Shown piece by piece: positions 15,166-24,372 of a stretch of 64,000 bases of DNA (the first letter of the stretch is position 1; the number at the start of each line of letters is the position of its first letter). Below the pieces are notes generated by a model. It saw only the letters and a program-made list of their open reading frames with translations. It ran no database searches and was not told the DNA's origin. The position numbers were made by a program, and so were the translations under genes. Source of the DNA: Streptomyces cyaneus (GTDB taxonomy: Bacteria; Actinomycetota; Actinomycetes; Streptomycetales; Streptomycetaceae); the NCBI RefSeq assembly GCF_004028635.1, contig NZ_RQJW01000005.1, positions 310,001-374,000 on the forward strand, in the 5' to 3' direction.

Positions 15166-17022
15166 GTGGCCACTGCGGAGCCGACACGCGCAGACGACGC
15201 CGATCCGGGACGGGGAGCCGGTCCGCGAATACGCGTGCCCGCGCCACGCCGGGAAGACCGTCAAAGCCCTATGCAGAACAGACCGCCGTCGCGTCTGAAC
15301 ACTGTCCTCCTCACCCTGCGTGAGCGCCTTCTGCGCCATCCGGTGCTGTCGATCACGACTCTGGCCGGACTCCTCCACGTCATCTGGTTCTTCACGTTCG
15401 CAAGCAGCGGCGGTGATCTCGCGGCCCAGGACGCCTGGGCCGAATTCGTCGGCCGACATCCGGACTCGGCGTACAACCTGGCCTGGTACGGCGGTATGCA
15501 CCCGGTGTCGTACAGCGTGGTGTCGCCGTATCTGATGTCGGTCCTCGGTGTCCGTACGACGATGATGATCGCGGGGACGATCTCCGCGGGCCTGCTGACA
15601 CTGGTCCTGCTCCGCAGCCGCTCGGTGAAGAACCCCCTGTGGGCGGCGCTGGCCGGGGTGTTCGGCCTGGTGTGCAACGCGATCTCGGGACGGGTGACCT
15701 TCGGCCTCGGCATGATGTTCGCGCTGGGCGCGGTCGCCGTCGTGTTCTGCTGGCCCTACCGCTGGCGCTACAAACGGTGGGCGAAGGCCCTGTGCGCGGC
15801 CCCGCTGGCCGCGCTCGCCACGATGTCGTCGCCGGTGGCGGGCCTGTTCGTGGGCTTCGTGGCGGTGGCGCTGTTCCTGCAGAAGAGGCGGCCGGGAGCA
15901 TGGGCGCTGGGCCTGGCGCCGACCGCGGTCGTGGCCGTGTCGGCCTGGCTGTTCCCCTTCTCCGGCACGCAGCCGATGGTGATCGGCTCGGTGCTGCTGC
16001 CGCTGCTGGTCGCCGTCGGCACCTTCGTCCTGGTGCCCAAGGAGTGGAAGACCGTCCGGCTGGTGTCCGCCGTCTACGGCCTCTCGGTCGTCCTGGTCTG
16101 GGTGATCAGCTCGCAGATCGGTTCCAACATCACGCGCCTGGCGATGCTCTTCGGCGGGACGGCCCTCGTGGCCGCGCTGCCCTTCACGGTGCCGCGCTCG
16201 CGTAAGTGGTACACCGGTGTGCTGGCGCTCCTCACCTTCGCCGGCTGGATCGGCTACAAGACGATCGACGACATCATCCACGCCGCCCCGGAGGCGTCCT
16301 GGGCTCGCGACTTGGCGCCGCTGGTCAACGAGCTCCAGGAGGTCGGTGCCGAGAAGGGCCGCGTCGAGGTGGTCCCGGCCCGCTCCCACCGTGAGGCCGC
16401 CGCCCTCGCGCCGTACGTCAATCTGGCCCGCGGCTGGAACCGCCAGGCCGACATGAAGCGCAACCAGCTCTTCTACGACGGCACGCTCAACTCGGCGAAC
16501 TACTACGAGTGGCTCAAGCGCTGGGCCGTGCACTTCGTGGTCCTGCCCAAGGACGAGCCCGACCCCTCGGCGGCGGAGCGTGAGCGGGAGCTGGTGCAGC
16601 GCGGCATGCCGTACCTCAGGCAGGTGTGGGGCGACGCCAACTGGCAGCTGTTCGAGGTGACCCACCCGGCGCCGCTCGCCGAGCCGAACGCGGTCGTCGA
16701 GCGGGCCGAGCAGGGCGAGATGACCATGCGGGTGAGCAAGCCCGGCCGCATCCTCATCCGCATCCCCTACTCGCCCTGGCTGAGCATCGTCGACGCCGAG
16801 GGCAAGAAGCTCGACCCGCCGCAGGAGACGGAGGCGTCCAAGAACCGCCCCGACGACGAGCCGAAGTCGTACGACAACGTCAACGGCTGTCTGATGGAGA
16901 CGGAGGAGGACGCGCTCGGCGACCAGTGGACGATGCTGGTCGCTCCGCGGGCGGGCGAGTACAGGTTGGCTGCGCCGTACACGGTGCCGCGAGGTACTCC
17001 CTGCCCGGAGGAGTTGCGCTGA
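15166..17022 (+). CDS. Polytopic membrane protein, glycosyltransferase-like layout
   Basis: A 618-residue protein starting at GTG 15166 (GGGGAG ~10 nt upstream; ATG 15271 is an alternative). Residues ~45-390 hold about 10 hydrophobic helices. Between TM1 and TM2 is an Asp-containing loop GGDLAAQDAWAEFVGRHPDSAYNLAWYGG. The C-terminal ~210 residues are extracytoplasmic and include NYYEWLKRWAVHFVVLPKDEPD and a beta-rich end with IRIPYSPWLSIVD. This layout resembles GT-C/DUF2079-type membrane glycosyltransferases, but the characteristic motifs are not clear. Its place behind a peptidoglycan enzyme hints at envelope work. Confidence 0.75.
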   Translation: MATAEPTRADDADPGRGAGPRIRVPAPRREDRQSPMQNRPPSRLNTVLLTLRERLLRHPVLSITTLAGLLHVIWFFTFASSGGDLAAQDAWAEFVGRHPDSAYNLAWYGGMHPVSYSVVSPYLMSVLGVRTTMMIAGTISAGLLTLVLLRSRSVKNPLWAALAGVFGLVCNAISGRVTFGLGMMFALGAVAVVFCWPYRWRYKRWAKALCAAPLAALATMSSPVAGLFVGFVAVALFLQKRRPGAWALGLAPTAVVAVSAWLFPFSGTQPMVIGSVLLPLLVAVGTFVLVPKEWKTVRLVSAVYGLSVVLVWVISSQIGSNITRLAMLFGGTALVAALPFTVPRSRKWYTGVLALLTFAGWIGYKTIDDIIHAAPEASWARDLAPLVNELQEVGAEKGRVEVVPARSHREAAALAPYVNLARGWNRQADMKRNQLFYDGTLNSANYYEWLKRWAVHFVVLPKDEPDPSAAERERELVQRGMPYLRQVWGDANWQLFEVTHPAPLAEPNAVVERAEQGEMTMRVSKPGRILIRIPYSPWLSIVDAEGKKLDPPQETEASKNRPDDEPKSYDNVNGCLMETEEDALGDQWTMLVAPRAGEYRLAAPYTVPRGTPCPEELR

Positions 17023-17046
17023 CCGGCGTCTCTGGGGGCTGCCGCC

Positions 17047-17886
17047 TCAGCGCAGCTGGTCCACGTACTTCTCCGTCCCCGGCACCGTCGGAATGAACGG
17101 CGCCACCAGCTCCACCCTCCCCAGTCCCGACTCTCCGACCGCCGTGTCCAGGTCGGAGAAATGCCCCTCCCAGCACTGCCTCGGATCCGCCTCCAGGAAC
17201 CACAGCAGCGTCAGGCGCGTATCCACCCCCTCGACCTGCTTGACGTACGACATGCGGTCCAGCGGCAGCGGCGTGGGCCGGAAGATCGTCACCATGGCGG
17301 CCGGGGAGCCCGCGAGGCGCTTGGGAAGGTGACGGGCGCGCAGCCACTCCAGCAGCTCGGCGCGCTGCTGCGGTGAGTCCGCGTCGATGACCTGCACCAC
17401 CAGGCCCGCGTAGGGGTGGTCCAGGGCGTGGAAGTCGCGGGGGCCCGCCGCGCCGTCGCGGTACACCGTCGCCTCGTGGTCCTGGAACGCCGTGAAGACG
17501 TGGGTGCGGTCCTGGTAGACGCGGGCGTCGCGGTTGAGGCGCTTGTTGATGGCGACCGTCCAGCGCATGTGGTCGTCGTAGCGGCCGGCGGTGATCCAGT
17601 ACGTCGAGATGTAGCAGCCGGCGGTGACCGGCTGGGCGATCGCCGACTTCTCCGGGTAGCGCAGGAGTTGGAGGTCCCTGGTCGCCACCCAGCGGCGGCC
17701 CGCGTACATCCAGGGCATCGCCATCGCGCCGGCGTAGTAGTGGTCGTCCTCGTACCAGCGGTTGTAGGCGTACTCGTGGCCCGGGTGCGGTTCGACCATG
17801 GTGATCAGGGCATGGCCGGGGCGGACTCCGTACGGGCCGACGGCGGCCAGTTCGGCGTACGTCTCGCTGCGGGTGTCCTCGCTCAT
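17047..17886 (-). CDS. EthD-like dimeric alpha-beta barrel protein
   Basis: A 279-residue protein starting at ATG 17886 after GAAAGGGG. Two similar ferredoxin-like halves are apparent: RPGHALITMVEPHPGHEYAYNRWYEDDHYYAGAMAMPW near the start and SPAAMVTIFRPTPLP ... LTLLWFLEADPRQCW later. The NRWYEDDH motif recalls EthD and related dimeric alpha-beta barrel proteins found in ring-compound catabolic clusters. No enzymatic activity can be assigned. It shares a 76-bp divergent promoter carrying the 17-bp palindrome with an SDR gene, so both are probably co-regulated. Confidence 0.7.
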   Translation of the reverse strand: MSEDTRSETYAELAAVGPYGVRPGHALITMVEPHPGHEYAYNRWYEDDHYYAGAMAMPWMYAGRRWVATRDLQLLRYPEKSAIAQPVTAGCYISTYWITAGRYDDHMRWTVAINKRLNRDARVYQDRTHVFTAFQDHEATVYRDGAAGPRDFHALDHPYAGLVVQVIDADSPQQRAELLEWLRARHLPKRLAGSPAAMVTIFRPTPLPLDRMSYVKQVEGVDTRLTLLWFLEADPRQCWEGHFSDLDTAVGESGLGRVELVAPFIPTVPGTEKYVDQLR

Positions 17887-17916
17887 GCGGTTCCCCTTTC
17901 CTGCGGTCACCCATAC

Positions 17917-17933
17917 TCTGACGGACCGTCAGA
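17917..17933. promoter_or_regulatory. 17-bp operator palindrome, site 1
   Basis: TCTGACGGACCGTCAGA is a perfect palindrome around a central A, in the divergent promoter of the EthD-like and SDR genes. It is the best match to the consensus repeated at six loci in the window. Confidence 0.8.
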
Positions 17934-17962
17934 TATTGCGTCCAGAGTCGGGAGGCAGCGGA

Positions 17963-18748
17963 ATGTCACTGCTCGCGGGCAAGACCGTCGTCGTGTCGGG
18001 AGTGGGCGCCGGGCTCGGTCACCAGGTCGCCGCCACGGTGGTGCGCGACGGCGGGAACGCGGTCCTCGGGGCGCGCACGGAGGCCAACCTCGCCAAGAGC
18101 GCGGCCGAGATCGATCCGGACGGGGCGCACACGGCGTACCGGGCGACCGACATCACCGACGAGGCGCAGTGCGAGGCGCTGGCGGCGCTCGCGCGGGAGC
18201 GGTTCGGGCGGATCGACGCGGTCGTCCATGTGGCCGCCTGGGACAGCTACTTCGGCGGCCTGGAGGACGCGGACTTCACCACCTGGCAGTCGGTGATCGA
18301 CGTGAACCTGCTGGGGTCGCTGCGGATGACACGGGCCTGTCTGTCGGCCCTCAAGGAGCGCGGGGGCTCGGTCGTCTTCATCGGGACACAGTCCTCGGTC
18401 GCCGCCCCCTCGCAGGTGCGGCAGGCGGCATACGCGGCGTCGAAGGGGGCGCTGACGAGCGCGATGTACTCGCTGGCCCGGGAGTTGGGCCCGTACCGGA
18501 TCCGGGTGAACACCGTGCTGCCGGGCTGGATGTGGGGGCCTCCGGTGCGGGCGTTCGTCCAGTTCACGGCACAGACGGAGGGCGTGCCCGAGGCGGACGT
18601 ACTGAAACGGCTGACCGAACGGATGGCGCTGCCCGATCTCGCCACGGACGGGGACGTGGCGGACGCGGTGGTGTTCCTGACGTCGGACAGGGCACGCTCC
18701 CTGACGGGGCAGTCGTTGCTGGTCAACGCGGGGGAGCTGATGCGCTGA
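17963..18748 (+). CDS. SDR-family oxidoreductase
   Basis: A 261-residue protein starting at ATG 17963 after GGGAGGCAGCGGA. It has a classical short-chain dehydrogenase fold: cofactor loop VVSGVGAGLGHQVA (Gly-rich motif with Val for the usual Thr), NAA-like region VVHVAAWDS, catalytic Ser around IGTQSSVAAP, YAASK and RVNTVLPGWMWGPPV. The Ala37-Arg38 pair (VLGARTEANL) after beta2 suggests NADP preference. It acts on an alcohol or ketone in a catabolic pathway and is controlled with the EthD-like gene by operator site 1. Confidence 0.88.
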   Translation: MSLLAGKTVVVSGVGAGLGHQVAATVVRDGGNAVLGARTEANLAKSAAEIDPDGAHTAYRATDITDEAQCEALAALARERFGRIDAVVHVAAWDSYFGGLEDADFTTWQSVIDVNLLGSLRMTRACLSALKERGGSVVFIGTQSSVAAPSQVRQAAYAASKGALTSAMYSLARELGPYRIRVNTVLPGWMWGPPVRAFVQFTAQTEGVPEADVLKRLTERMALPDLATDGDVADAVVFLTSDRARSLTGQSLLVNAGELMR

Positions 18749-18764
18749 GTTCACATGGATGAAC
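18749..18764. promoter_or_regulatory. GTTCA-N6-TGAAC inverted repeat
   Basis: Lies just after the SDR stop, 111 bp before the symporter start. It could be an operator for the symporter; there is no U tract to support a terminator. Confidence 0.3.
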
Positions 18765-18874
18765 ACAGACTCTCATCTCGAACACTTTTACCTTCCCTTG
18801 ACCTTACGCTCACTTGTCGTGTTCACGCGACAGCGCCCAGGATGAGCGCCGGGCTGAACCCTGGGAGGGCGCAC

Positions 18875-20449
18875 ATGAACGGTCTCGACTGGGCCGTGCT
18901 CATCGGCTACTTCGGCGTGATGGTGGCGATCGGCGTCTGGTCGCACAAGCGGGTGGACAACGTCAGCGACTTCTTCACCGCGGGCGGCAAGATGCCGTGG
19001 TGGCTGTCCGGCATCTCGCACCACATGTCCGGATACAGCGCGGTGATGTTCACCGGGTACGCGGGCATCGCCTACACCTACGGCGTCACGTCCTTCGTCA
19101 CCTGGTCCTTCCCCATCGCACTCGGCATCGCCATCGGCTCGAAGCTGTTCGCGCCGCGGATCAACCGGCTGCGGTCGCGGCTGCATGTGGCCTCTCCGCT
19201 GGAGTATCTGAAGAACCGTTACGACCTGAAGACCCAGCAGGCGCTGGCCTGGTCCGGCATGTTGCTGAAGATCGTGGACGTGGGCGCGAAGTGGGCGGCG
19301 ATCGCGACGCTGCTGTCCGTGTTCACCGGCATCTCGCTGAACCAGGGCATCCTCATCACCGGCTCCATCACGGCCGTCTACTGCACCATCGGCGGCCTGT
19401 GGGCGGACGCGCTGACCGAACTCGGCCAGTTCGTCATCCAGTTGCTGGCCGGCGTCGCGATGTTCGTCGCCGTGGTCATGAAGCTGAACGACAAGGGCAT
19501 CGGCTTCTTCGACGCCTGGGACCGGCCGGAGCTGCAGGGCCACGGCGAGCCGCTGGTCGGCCCCTACGGCACGGTCTTCCTCCTCGCCTTCCTCTTCATC
19601 AAGCTCTTCGAGTACAACGGCGGCATGCTCAACCAGGCCCAGCGCTACATGGCCACGGCCAGCGCGTACGAGGCCGAGCGCTCGGCTCGCCTGTCGGCGC
19701 TGCTGTGGCTGGTCTGGCCGGTGGTCCTGTTCTTCCCCATGTGGATGTCGCCGCTGCTGGTCACGTCGCAGAAGGGGGACGGCTCCGACTCGTACGGCCT
19801 GATGACCGAACAGCTGCTCCCGCACGGCCTGTTGGGCCTGGTCATCGTCGGCTTCTTCTCGCACACCATGGCCATGTGCTCCTCCGACGCCAACGCGATC
19901 GCGGCCGTCTTCACCCGGGACTGCGCGCCGGTGGTGTGGCGCAGGGCGCGGGCCTGGAGCGAGGGACAGGGTCTGCGGGTCGCGCGGATCACGACCGTCG
20001 TCTTCCTCGGCCTGTCCATGGCGGCGGCGACGCAGGTCAACTCACCGACCTTCGGCGACATCATCACCGTCGTCATCAAGTGGGTCGCCGGCCTGATGGG
20101 CCCGATGGCCATCCCGATGATGCTGGGCCTGCTGCGCCCCTTCCGCCGCTCGGGCCCGACCGCCGCGCTCACCAGCTGGTCGATGGGGCTGCTCGCCTTC
20201 TGGCTGGTCAACTACCCGATCAGCTGGCAGATCGACGGCGGCGTCCCGCTCCAGTACCAGGTCTCGATCCCGCTGGCGGTGTCGCTGGTCCTGTACATCC
20301 TCGTCGGCTTCATCAAGCCGGAGGACACCCCGGAGCGGCTCGCGATCATCGAGAAGATCAACACCGACGGGGACGGGGCCGCGGCGGCCGCGGTGCCGAC
20401 GCCGGCCGGGGGCGTGCAGGACGCGGTGGGCACGCGCGCGAAGGACTGA
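18875..20449 (+). CDS. Sodium:solute symporter (SSS family)
   Basis: A 524-residue protein. The start ATG 18875 follows GGGAGGGCGCAC; upstream in-frame codons have no SD. About 13 transmembrane helices begin with LDWAVLIGYFGVMVAIGVW. The SSS signature VDNVSDFFTAGGKMPWWLSGISHHMSGYSAVMF (residues ~25-58) corresponds to the sodium-binding TM1-TM2 region, and PLEYLKNRYDLKTQQ follows. Sugars, carboxylates or amino acids are possible substrates. The close SGLT-like motifs slightly favour a sugar or sialic-acid type. It may import the substrate for the neighbouring catabolic genes. Confidence 0.87.
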   Translation: MNGLDWAVLIGYFGVMVAIGVWSHKRVDNVSDFFTAGGKMPWWLSGISHHMSGYSAVMFTGYAGIAYTYGVTSFVTWSFPIALGIAIGSKLFAPRINRLRSRLHVASPLEYLKNRYDLKTQQALAWSGMLLKIVDVGAKWAAIATLLSVFTGISLNQGILITGSITAVYCTIGGLWADALTELGQFVIQLLAGVAMFVAVVMKLNDKGIGFFDAWDRPELQGHGEPLVGPYGTVFLLAFLFIKLFEYNGGMLNQAQRYMATASAYEAERSARLSALLWLVWPVVLFFPMWMSPLLVTSQKGDGSDSYGLMTEQLLPHGLLGLVIVGFFSHTMAMCSSDANAIAAVFTRDCAPVVWRRARAWSEGQGLRVARITTVVFLGLSMAAATQVNSPTFGDIITVVIKWVAGLMGPMAIPMMLGLLRPFRRSGPTAALTSWSMGLLAFWLVNYPISWQIDGGVPLQYQVSIPLAVSLVLYILVGFIKPEDTPERLAIIEKINTDGDGAAAAAVPTPAGGVQDAVGTRAKD

Positions 20450-20457
20450 CATCCCGT

Positions 20458-20498
20458 GGCCGGTGTGGGCGCCTGCCGGGGCGACGCCCACACCGGCC
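20458..20498. terminator. Bidirectional terminator
   Basis: GGCCGGTGTGGGCG (20458-20471) and CGCCCACACCGGCC (20485-20498) form a perfect 14-bp stem between the convergent symporter and lipoprotein genes. Confidence 0.8.
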
Positions 20499-20502
20499 TC
20501 GG

Positions 20503-21033
20503 TCACGTCGCGGGCCGGATGCGGAGGACGGCGGCCCCGTCACCGACGTGGACGACCTGAAGTCCCATCTGGTTGACCACCGCCTTCGCGCCCCTGTCGC
20601 AGGTCAGCTGCGCGACCGCGGAGGAGTCCGCCGCCGGTCCGGTGAAGGACGCCTCGCACCCACCGTCGGAGGCGAACTCGGACTGAGTCAGCGGCGCGAA
20701 CATCGTGACCGTCCCTCCGCTGACCGCGGTCACCGTGACCGGGCCGAGGCCGAACCGGTCCGGCACCGGAATTCTGGCCGCGTCGGTCACCCGGATCTCG
20801 CAGGTGCCGTCCGTACACGCCGAGTACCGCGTGCCGTCGGCCGCGGTCGGGGCGGTCGAGGGCGGGGCCGACGTGGTGGGCGGGGCGGGCGTCGGGGGCG
20901 GTTGGTCGGGGGCCGTCGATGCGGTGGCGGGGCCGGAGGGGCGCGGATCGGCGGAGGTGCCGCCGTCCGACGCGGAGCCGCAGCCGGCCAGGAGCAGCAC
21001 AAGGGCGAGGACACCTACGGAGGGACGGTGCAC
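20503..21033 (-). CDS. Putative lipoprotein
   Basis: A 176-residue protein. The start GTG 21033 is chosen because it yields a proper signal peptide (HRPSVGVLALVLLLAGCGS) with lipobox LLAGC and a GGGAG upstream. After the Cys, a Pro/Thr/Ser-rich spacer (~25-65) leads to a beta-rich domain with two Cys pairs: YSACTDGTCEIRV, and GGCEASF ... AQLTCDRG. The last part, VNQMGLQVVHVGDGAAVLRI, is also beta. It is anchored outside the membrane. Function unknown; the disulfide pattern suggests a small binding domain. Confidence 0.78.
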   Translation of the reverse strand: MHRPSVGVLALVLLLAGCGSASDGGTSADPRPSGPATASTAPDQPPPTPAPPTTSAPPSTAPTAADGTRYSACTDGTCEIRVTDAARIPVPDRFGLGPVTVTAVSGGTVTMFAPLTQSEFASDGGCEASFTGPAADSSAVAQLTCDRGAKAVVNQMGLQVVHVGDGAAVLRIRPAT

Positions 21034-21105
21034 GGGAGCTCCCTGGCTCGAGGGGATGGAGGGCGCCGGCACACCAGGGAGTACCAGCGGCTGCTCGGGA
21101 CCCCT

Positions 21106-21153
21106 CCCGAGGGACATCGCGCCCGGCGTCCCGAGGGACATCGCGCCCGGCGT
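21106..21153. repeat. Perfect 24-bp tandem duplication
   Basis: Two identical 24-bp units (21106-21129, 21130-21153), beginning CCCGAGGGACATCGC, lie in the 156-nt gap upstream of the lipoprotein gene. Perfect identity implies a recent duplication. Confidence 0.85.
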
Positions 21154-21189
21154 GCTCCCGCACCACCTCGACCGCGGCCTCCAGGCCGC

Positions 21190-21942
21190 TCAGGACTGGA
21201 GTACCGGCGGGGTGGACGGGGCCTCGTCGTCCAGGTCGCCGCGCAGGGCGGCGAGGACGAAGGCCACCATGCACGCCAGGAGGAGCAGCGCGAGCGGCCC
21301 CCATATCGCCGGGATCGCCCACATCGGCCAGTCGTTGGCCGACTGCGCCCAGAGCGTCAGGATGGCCGCGCCGCCGATACCGACGCCGTGCCACCGCACC
21401 ACGGTCGCCGCTTTCGCGTGCCGCCGGTTGCCCCGTGCGAAGAGCGGCCACACCGATCCGACCAGGGCGGGCAGGCCGAACGCGATACAGGCGAGCGCGC
21501 CGCCGAGGCGGTCCTCGGGCCATCCCACGGGCCCGGACGAGGTCTGCTGCCGTCGTCCGTCGGCGTCCCGGACCTCGACGACCTGACCGTGCCAGATCAG
21601 GCCGACGACCTTGTCGCCCGGCTCCATCTCCGACACCACCGGATCCGTATCCCGGAACGTCACGCCCCACGGTTTTCCGGTCGGCAGCAGCAGCTCCGCT
21701 TCCGGCCCCCCGTTTCTCCTACCGCGGTTCAAATCGGCCTTCCGAACGGTGAAGTCCTGCTCCCACAGGCACCCCGACGCCTTCACCGGGACGGAGGCGC
21801 ACGTCGGCGCGGCACGGAACTCCCGCTCCCGCTCCAGCGCTCCGCGGACCTCGAAGGCCATCACCACTCCCACGACGAGAGCCATGACAGACAGCACCAG
21901 CCATATGACGGTCCGTACGACCGTGTTCCCTGTCGCCCCCAC
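21190..21942 (-). CDS. Membrane protein of unknown function
   Basis: A 250-residue protein. The start GTG 21942 lies 8 nt after the upstream stop and follows AGGGAG. A transmembrane helix at ~10-35 (VIWLVLSVMALVVGVVMAF) is followed by an extracytoplasmic beta domain with one Cys pair (APTCASVPVKASGCLWEQDF). Three more helices lie toward the C-terminus (ALACIAFGLPALVGSVWPLF; GVGIGGAAILTLW; PLALLLLACMVAFVLAAL). The layout resembles DUF3592-like proteins at larger size. It probably forms an operon with the upstream ADP-ribosylglycohydrolase gene. Confidence 0.72.
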   Translation of the reverse strand: MGATGNTVVRTVIWLVLSVMALVVGVVMAFEVRGALEREREFRAAPTCASVPVKASGCLWEQDFTVRKADLNRGRRNGGPEAELLLPTGKPWGVTFRDTDPVVSEMEPGDKVVGLIWHGQVVEVRDADGRRQQTSSGPVGWPEDRLGGALACIAFGLPALVGSVWPLFARGNRRHAKAATVVRWHGVGIGGAAILTLWAQSANDWPMWAIPAIWGPLALLLLACMVAFVLAALRGDLDDEAPSTPPVLQS

Positions 21943-21950
21943 CGTGCTCC

Positions 21951-23111
21951 CTAAGCCCGCGGATATCTGGCCAGCCACCCCGGTGACGCCCCCGCAGGCC
22001 CGTGCAGCGCAGGCCCCTGGGTCATCTCCATGGCGAAGTCGTCGGCGAGTTCGAGGATCGTGGGGCGGCCCTCCAACTCGGCCAGCCAGGCGGGCGGGAG
22101 AGCCGTCTCGCCGTGCAGGGCACCGAGCAGGCCGCCGGTGAGGGCGCCCGCGGCGGCGGAGGGGCCGTCGTGGTTCACGGCGAGGCACAGCCCGTGCCGT
22201 ACGTCCTCCCCCACCAGGGCGCAGTACACGGCAGCCGCGAGCAGCCCGTCCGCCGAGCCGTCGGCCGCGAGTTCCTCCACCCGCGCCGGGGTGGGCATGC
22301 CCTGCCGTACGGCGCCCAGCGCGTGCTGCAACGCGTCCGACACGGGCTCGTGACCGGGCCGCAGGGCGAGCAGCGCGAGCGCCCGCTGCACGGCCCCGTC
22401 GAGGCTCTCCCCGCAGGCGAGACCATGCACGATCACGGCGTACGCGCCCGCCGACAGGTAGGCGATCGGATGGCCGTGGGTCTGCGTCGCGCACTCCACG
22501 GCGAGCTGGACGACGAGCTGCGGCTCCCAGCCGACGAGCAGCCCGAAGGGCCCGGAACGGGCGACGGCCTCGGGTCCGAGCTCGGCGGCGTTCTTGGGCG
22601 ACTCCAGCGTGCCCATGGTCTCGTCGCCGAGACCGAGCAGAAGCGCACGGGTGGGATCCCGGCGGGCGTACAACCACTCCTCCCGCGCCAGCCACCCGTC
22701 GTCCTTACGGCGCTCGTCGGGACCCCAGTCCCGCTGTGTGGCGGCCCAGCGCAGATACGCCCGGTGCACGTCGGTGGGCGGATGCCAGGCGCCGGTGTCC
22801 CGCCGGACCTGCGCTCTTATCAACCCGTCCACGCTGAACAGCGTGAGCTGAGTGAGATGAGTCACGGCACCGCGTCGCCCGTACCCGAACCCGAGATCGA
22901 CAAGACCCTCGGCCCCGTACTGCTCCCGGATCTCGTCCAGCCCGAGCCCGTCCACCGGCGCACCGAAGGCGTCCCCCACTGCCGCCCCGAGAAGCGTGCC
23001 GCGCACCCGGCTGCGGAAGTCCTGCTGTTCGGTACGGCCCCAGACGGCGCCGAGTGTCGCACCCACCAAGACCTCCCCGTTACAGCGTCCGTCCGTACGA
23101 CGATTCGCCAC
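21951..23111 (-). CDS. ADP-ribosylglycohydrolase family protein
   Basis: A 386-residue protein, start GTG 23111. It begins with RVRGTLLGAAVGDAFGAPVDGL, the first DraG/ARH motif, and contains GYGRRGAVTHLTQLTLFSVDGLIRA, where the family usually has a TDDTQM metal-binding motif. Here that reads VTHLTQL, so the canonical Thr-Asp-Asp is replaced. The second motif is retained as LAVNHDGPSAAAGALTGGLLGA (Asp plus following Ser). Family members hydrolyse ADP-ribose linkages using two Mg ions. Loss of the Asp pair raises the possibility of altered specificity or inactivity. Confidence 0.82.
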   Translation of the reverse strand: MANRRTDGRCNGEVLVGATLGAVWGRTEQQDFRSRVRGTLLGAAVGDAFGAPVDGLGLDEIREQYGAEGLVDLGFGYGRRGAVTHLTQLTLFSVDGLIRAQVRRDTGAWHPPTDVHRAYLRWAATQRDWGPDERRKDDGWLAREEWLYARRDPTRALLLGLGDETMGTLESPKNAAELGPEAVARSGPFGLLVGWEPQLVVQLAVECATQTHGHPIAYLSAGAYAVIVHGLACGESLDGAVQRALALLALRPGHEPVSDALQHALGAVRQGMPTPARVEELAADGSADGLLAAAVYCALVGEDVRHGLCLAVNHDGPSAAAGALTGGLLGALHGETALPPAWLAELEGRPTILELADDFAMEMTQGPALHGPAGASPGWLARYPRA

Positions 23112-23242
23112 TGTAATCGAATGGGGACGGTCGGTTCAGGGGGCGGAATGGTATGCGAGGTGTGGCCTAAATGGTCACGAGTGATCCTGGGTGGCCACTT
23201 ATCACCCGCACCAGGTGACATTGCAGCGCCATGCTCAGTCCG

Positions 23243-23548
23243 TCACAGTCCGGCCTCCGCCTCGGCCGCCTCCCTGATCGCGCGGATCTCGGCGATGGCC
23301 TCCCCCGGGTCCTGCTTCCCCACGTCCACGATGCGTTCCAGCTCTCGCAGCCGGGCCGCGCGCTCCGGGTGGCGTTCGGTCGCGACGAACACGGCCCACG
23401 AGTGAGCGAAGGCGCGGAGCGGTGCGAGGCTCTGCGTTCGCTGGGCGTTCGTCGTGGCCTCGAAGAGGTGCTGCGTCAGGGCCGGGATCCGGCTCGGCGC
23501 GATGCGCGCGATCGCAGCCCGCAGCGCGTCCGGGGTCAGCTCGGGCAT
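23243..23548 (-). CDS. Small helical protein (DUF6247-like)
   Basis: A 101-residue all-helical soluble protein starting at ATG 23548 with GGAG upstream. The pattern LTPDALRAAI ... RTQSLAPLRAFAHSWAVFVATERHPERAARLRELE is typical of short Streptomyces proteins of the DUF6247 type, though this assignment is from memory. It begins 18 nt after the upstream HTH gene's stop and probably shares its transcript. Proteins like this often pair with DNA-binding or RelE-like partners in accessory loci. Function unknown. Confidence 0.62.
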   Translation of the reverse strand: MPELTPDALRAAIARIAPSRIPALTQHLFEATTNAQRTQSLAPLRAFAHSWAVFVATERHPERAARLRELERIVDVGKQDPGEAIAEIRAIREAAEAEAGL

Positions 23549-23566
23549 GCGCTCACTCCAGGGTCT

Positions 23567-24372
23567 CTACGCCGCCACGCCGACCGAACGGCAGTCCCGG
23601 CATCGGCCCGGCTGTGGGGACCTGAACGCCCGGTCGCAGCCTTCGCAGGTCTGGAGTGGGACCGGGCGGACGGGGGTCGGGTGGGGTGCCGGGGCCGGGA
23701 GCGGCGGCGGGAGGAGCGCTTCGAGACGGTGGGCGAGGAATGCCGCCGGGTTCTGGATGGGGTCCTTGGGCAGGCCGGTCGACAGCGTTCGCTGTACGGC
23801 GGTGGGCGGGACGCCCCGCTCCAGCCAGGCGGAGACGGCCGGGGCCAGGCGGTGTACGTCACGTTCGGGCAGCAGCAGACGGGAGTCGTAGGCGCGCAGA
23901 CCGGCGAGGAGGTCGATGGCGGTGCGGGGTGCGGCCGGCGCCGCCGGGCGAGGCGGCGAGGTCGGGCGGGACGGCGGTGCCGGGCGCGGTGTGGGCTCCG
24001 CGGCGGCTCGGACCACCGTCCGCCCCGGCTTGTTGTACGAGATCGTCCGGGTCACGACTCGGCCCGATTGAAGACGCTCCTTGGTGCGAGCCAGGTATCC
24101 GTGCGTCTCCAGCTCCCGCAGGGCGGCAGCGATCCGGATCTCGCCTTCGGGGAACTTCGCGGTGAGCGCCTTGATCCCGATCGGGGTCCGGGCGGGCAGC
24201 GACTGGATGTGGACCGCCAGGCCGATCGCCGTCAGGGACAGCTCCGGGTGCTGGGCGAGGTGGTTTCCGACCACGACGAAGTGGTCGTGGTGGGGTGCGG
24301 TGACGTGCTCGACGCCTCCGGCGGAATGGCCGGACTTGGCGCGCGCGGGCGCGCTAGGGTGCTGTTCAGTCA
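23567..24372 (-). CDS. Winged-helix protein with C-terminal zinc ribbon
   Basis: A 268-residue protein starting at ATG 24372. The winged helix at ~30-110 (HDHFVVVGNHLAQHPELSLTAIGLAVHIQSLP, GIKALTAKFPEGEIRIAAALRELETHGYL) is like RepA/DnaD-type or PadR-type DNA-binding proteins. A Pro-rich linker is followed by a helical region (DLLAGLRAYDSRLLLPERDVHRLAP) and a terminal treble-clef or ribbon CEGCDRAFRSPQPGRCRDC. Such HTH proteins are frequent in Streptomyces accessory DNA. It is cotranscribed with the small helical gene downstream. Confidence 0.72.

Noticed and set aside
18814..21954. A forward open frame of over 1000 codons across the symporter and lipoprotein genes
   Set aside because: It crosses a strong terminator and genes on both strands; Arg/Gly-rich translation without domains.
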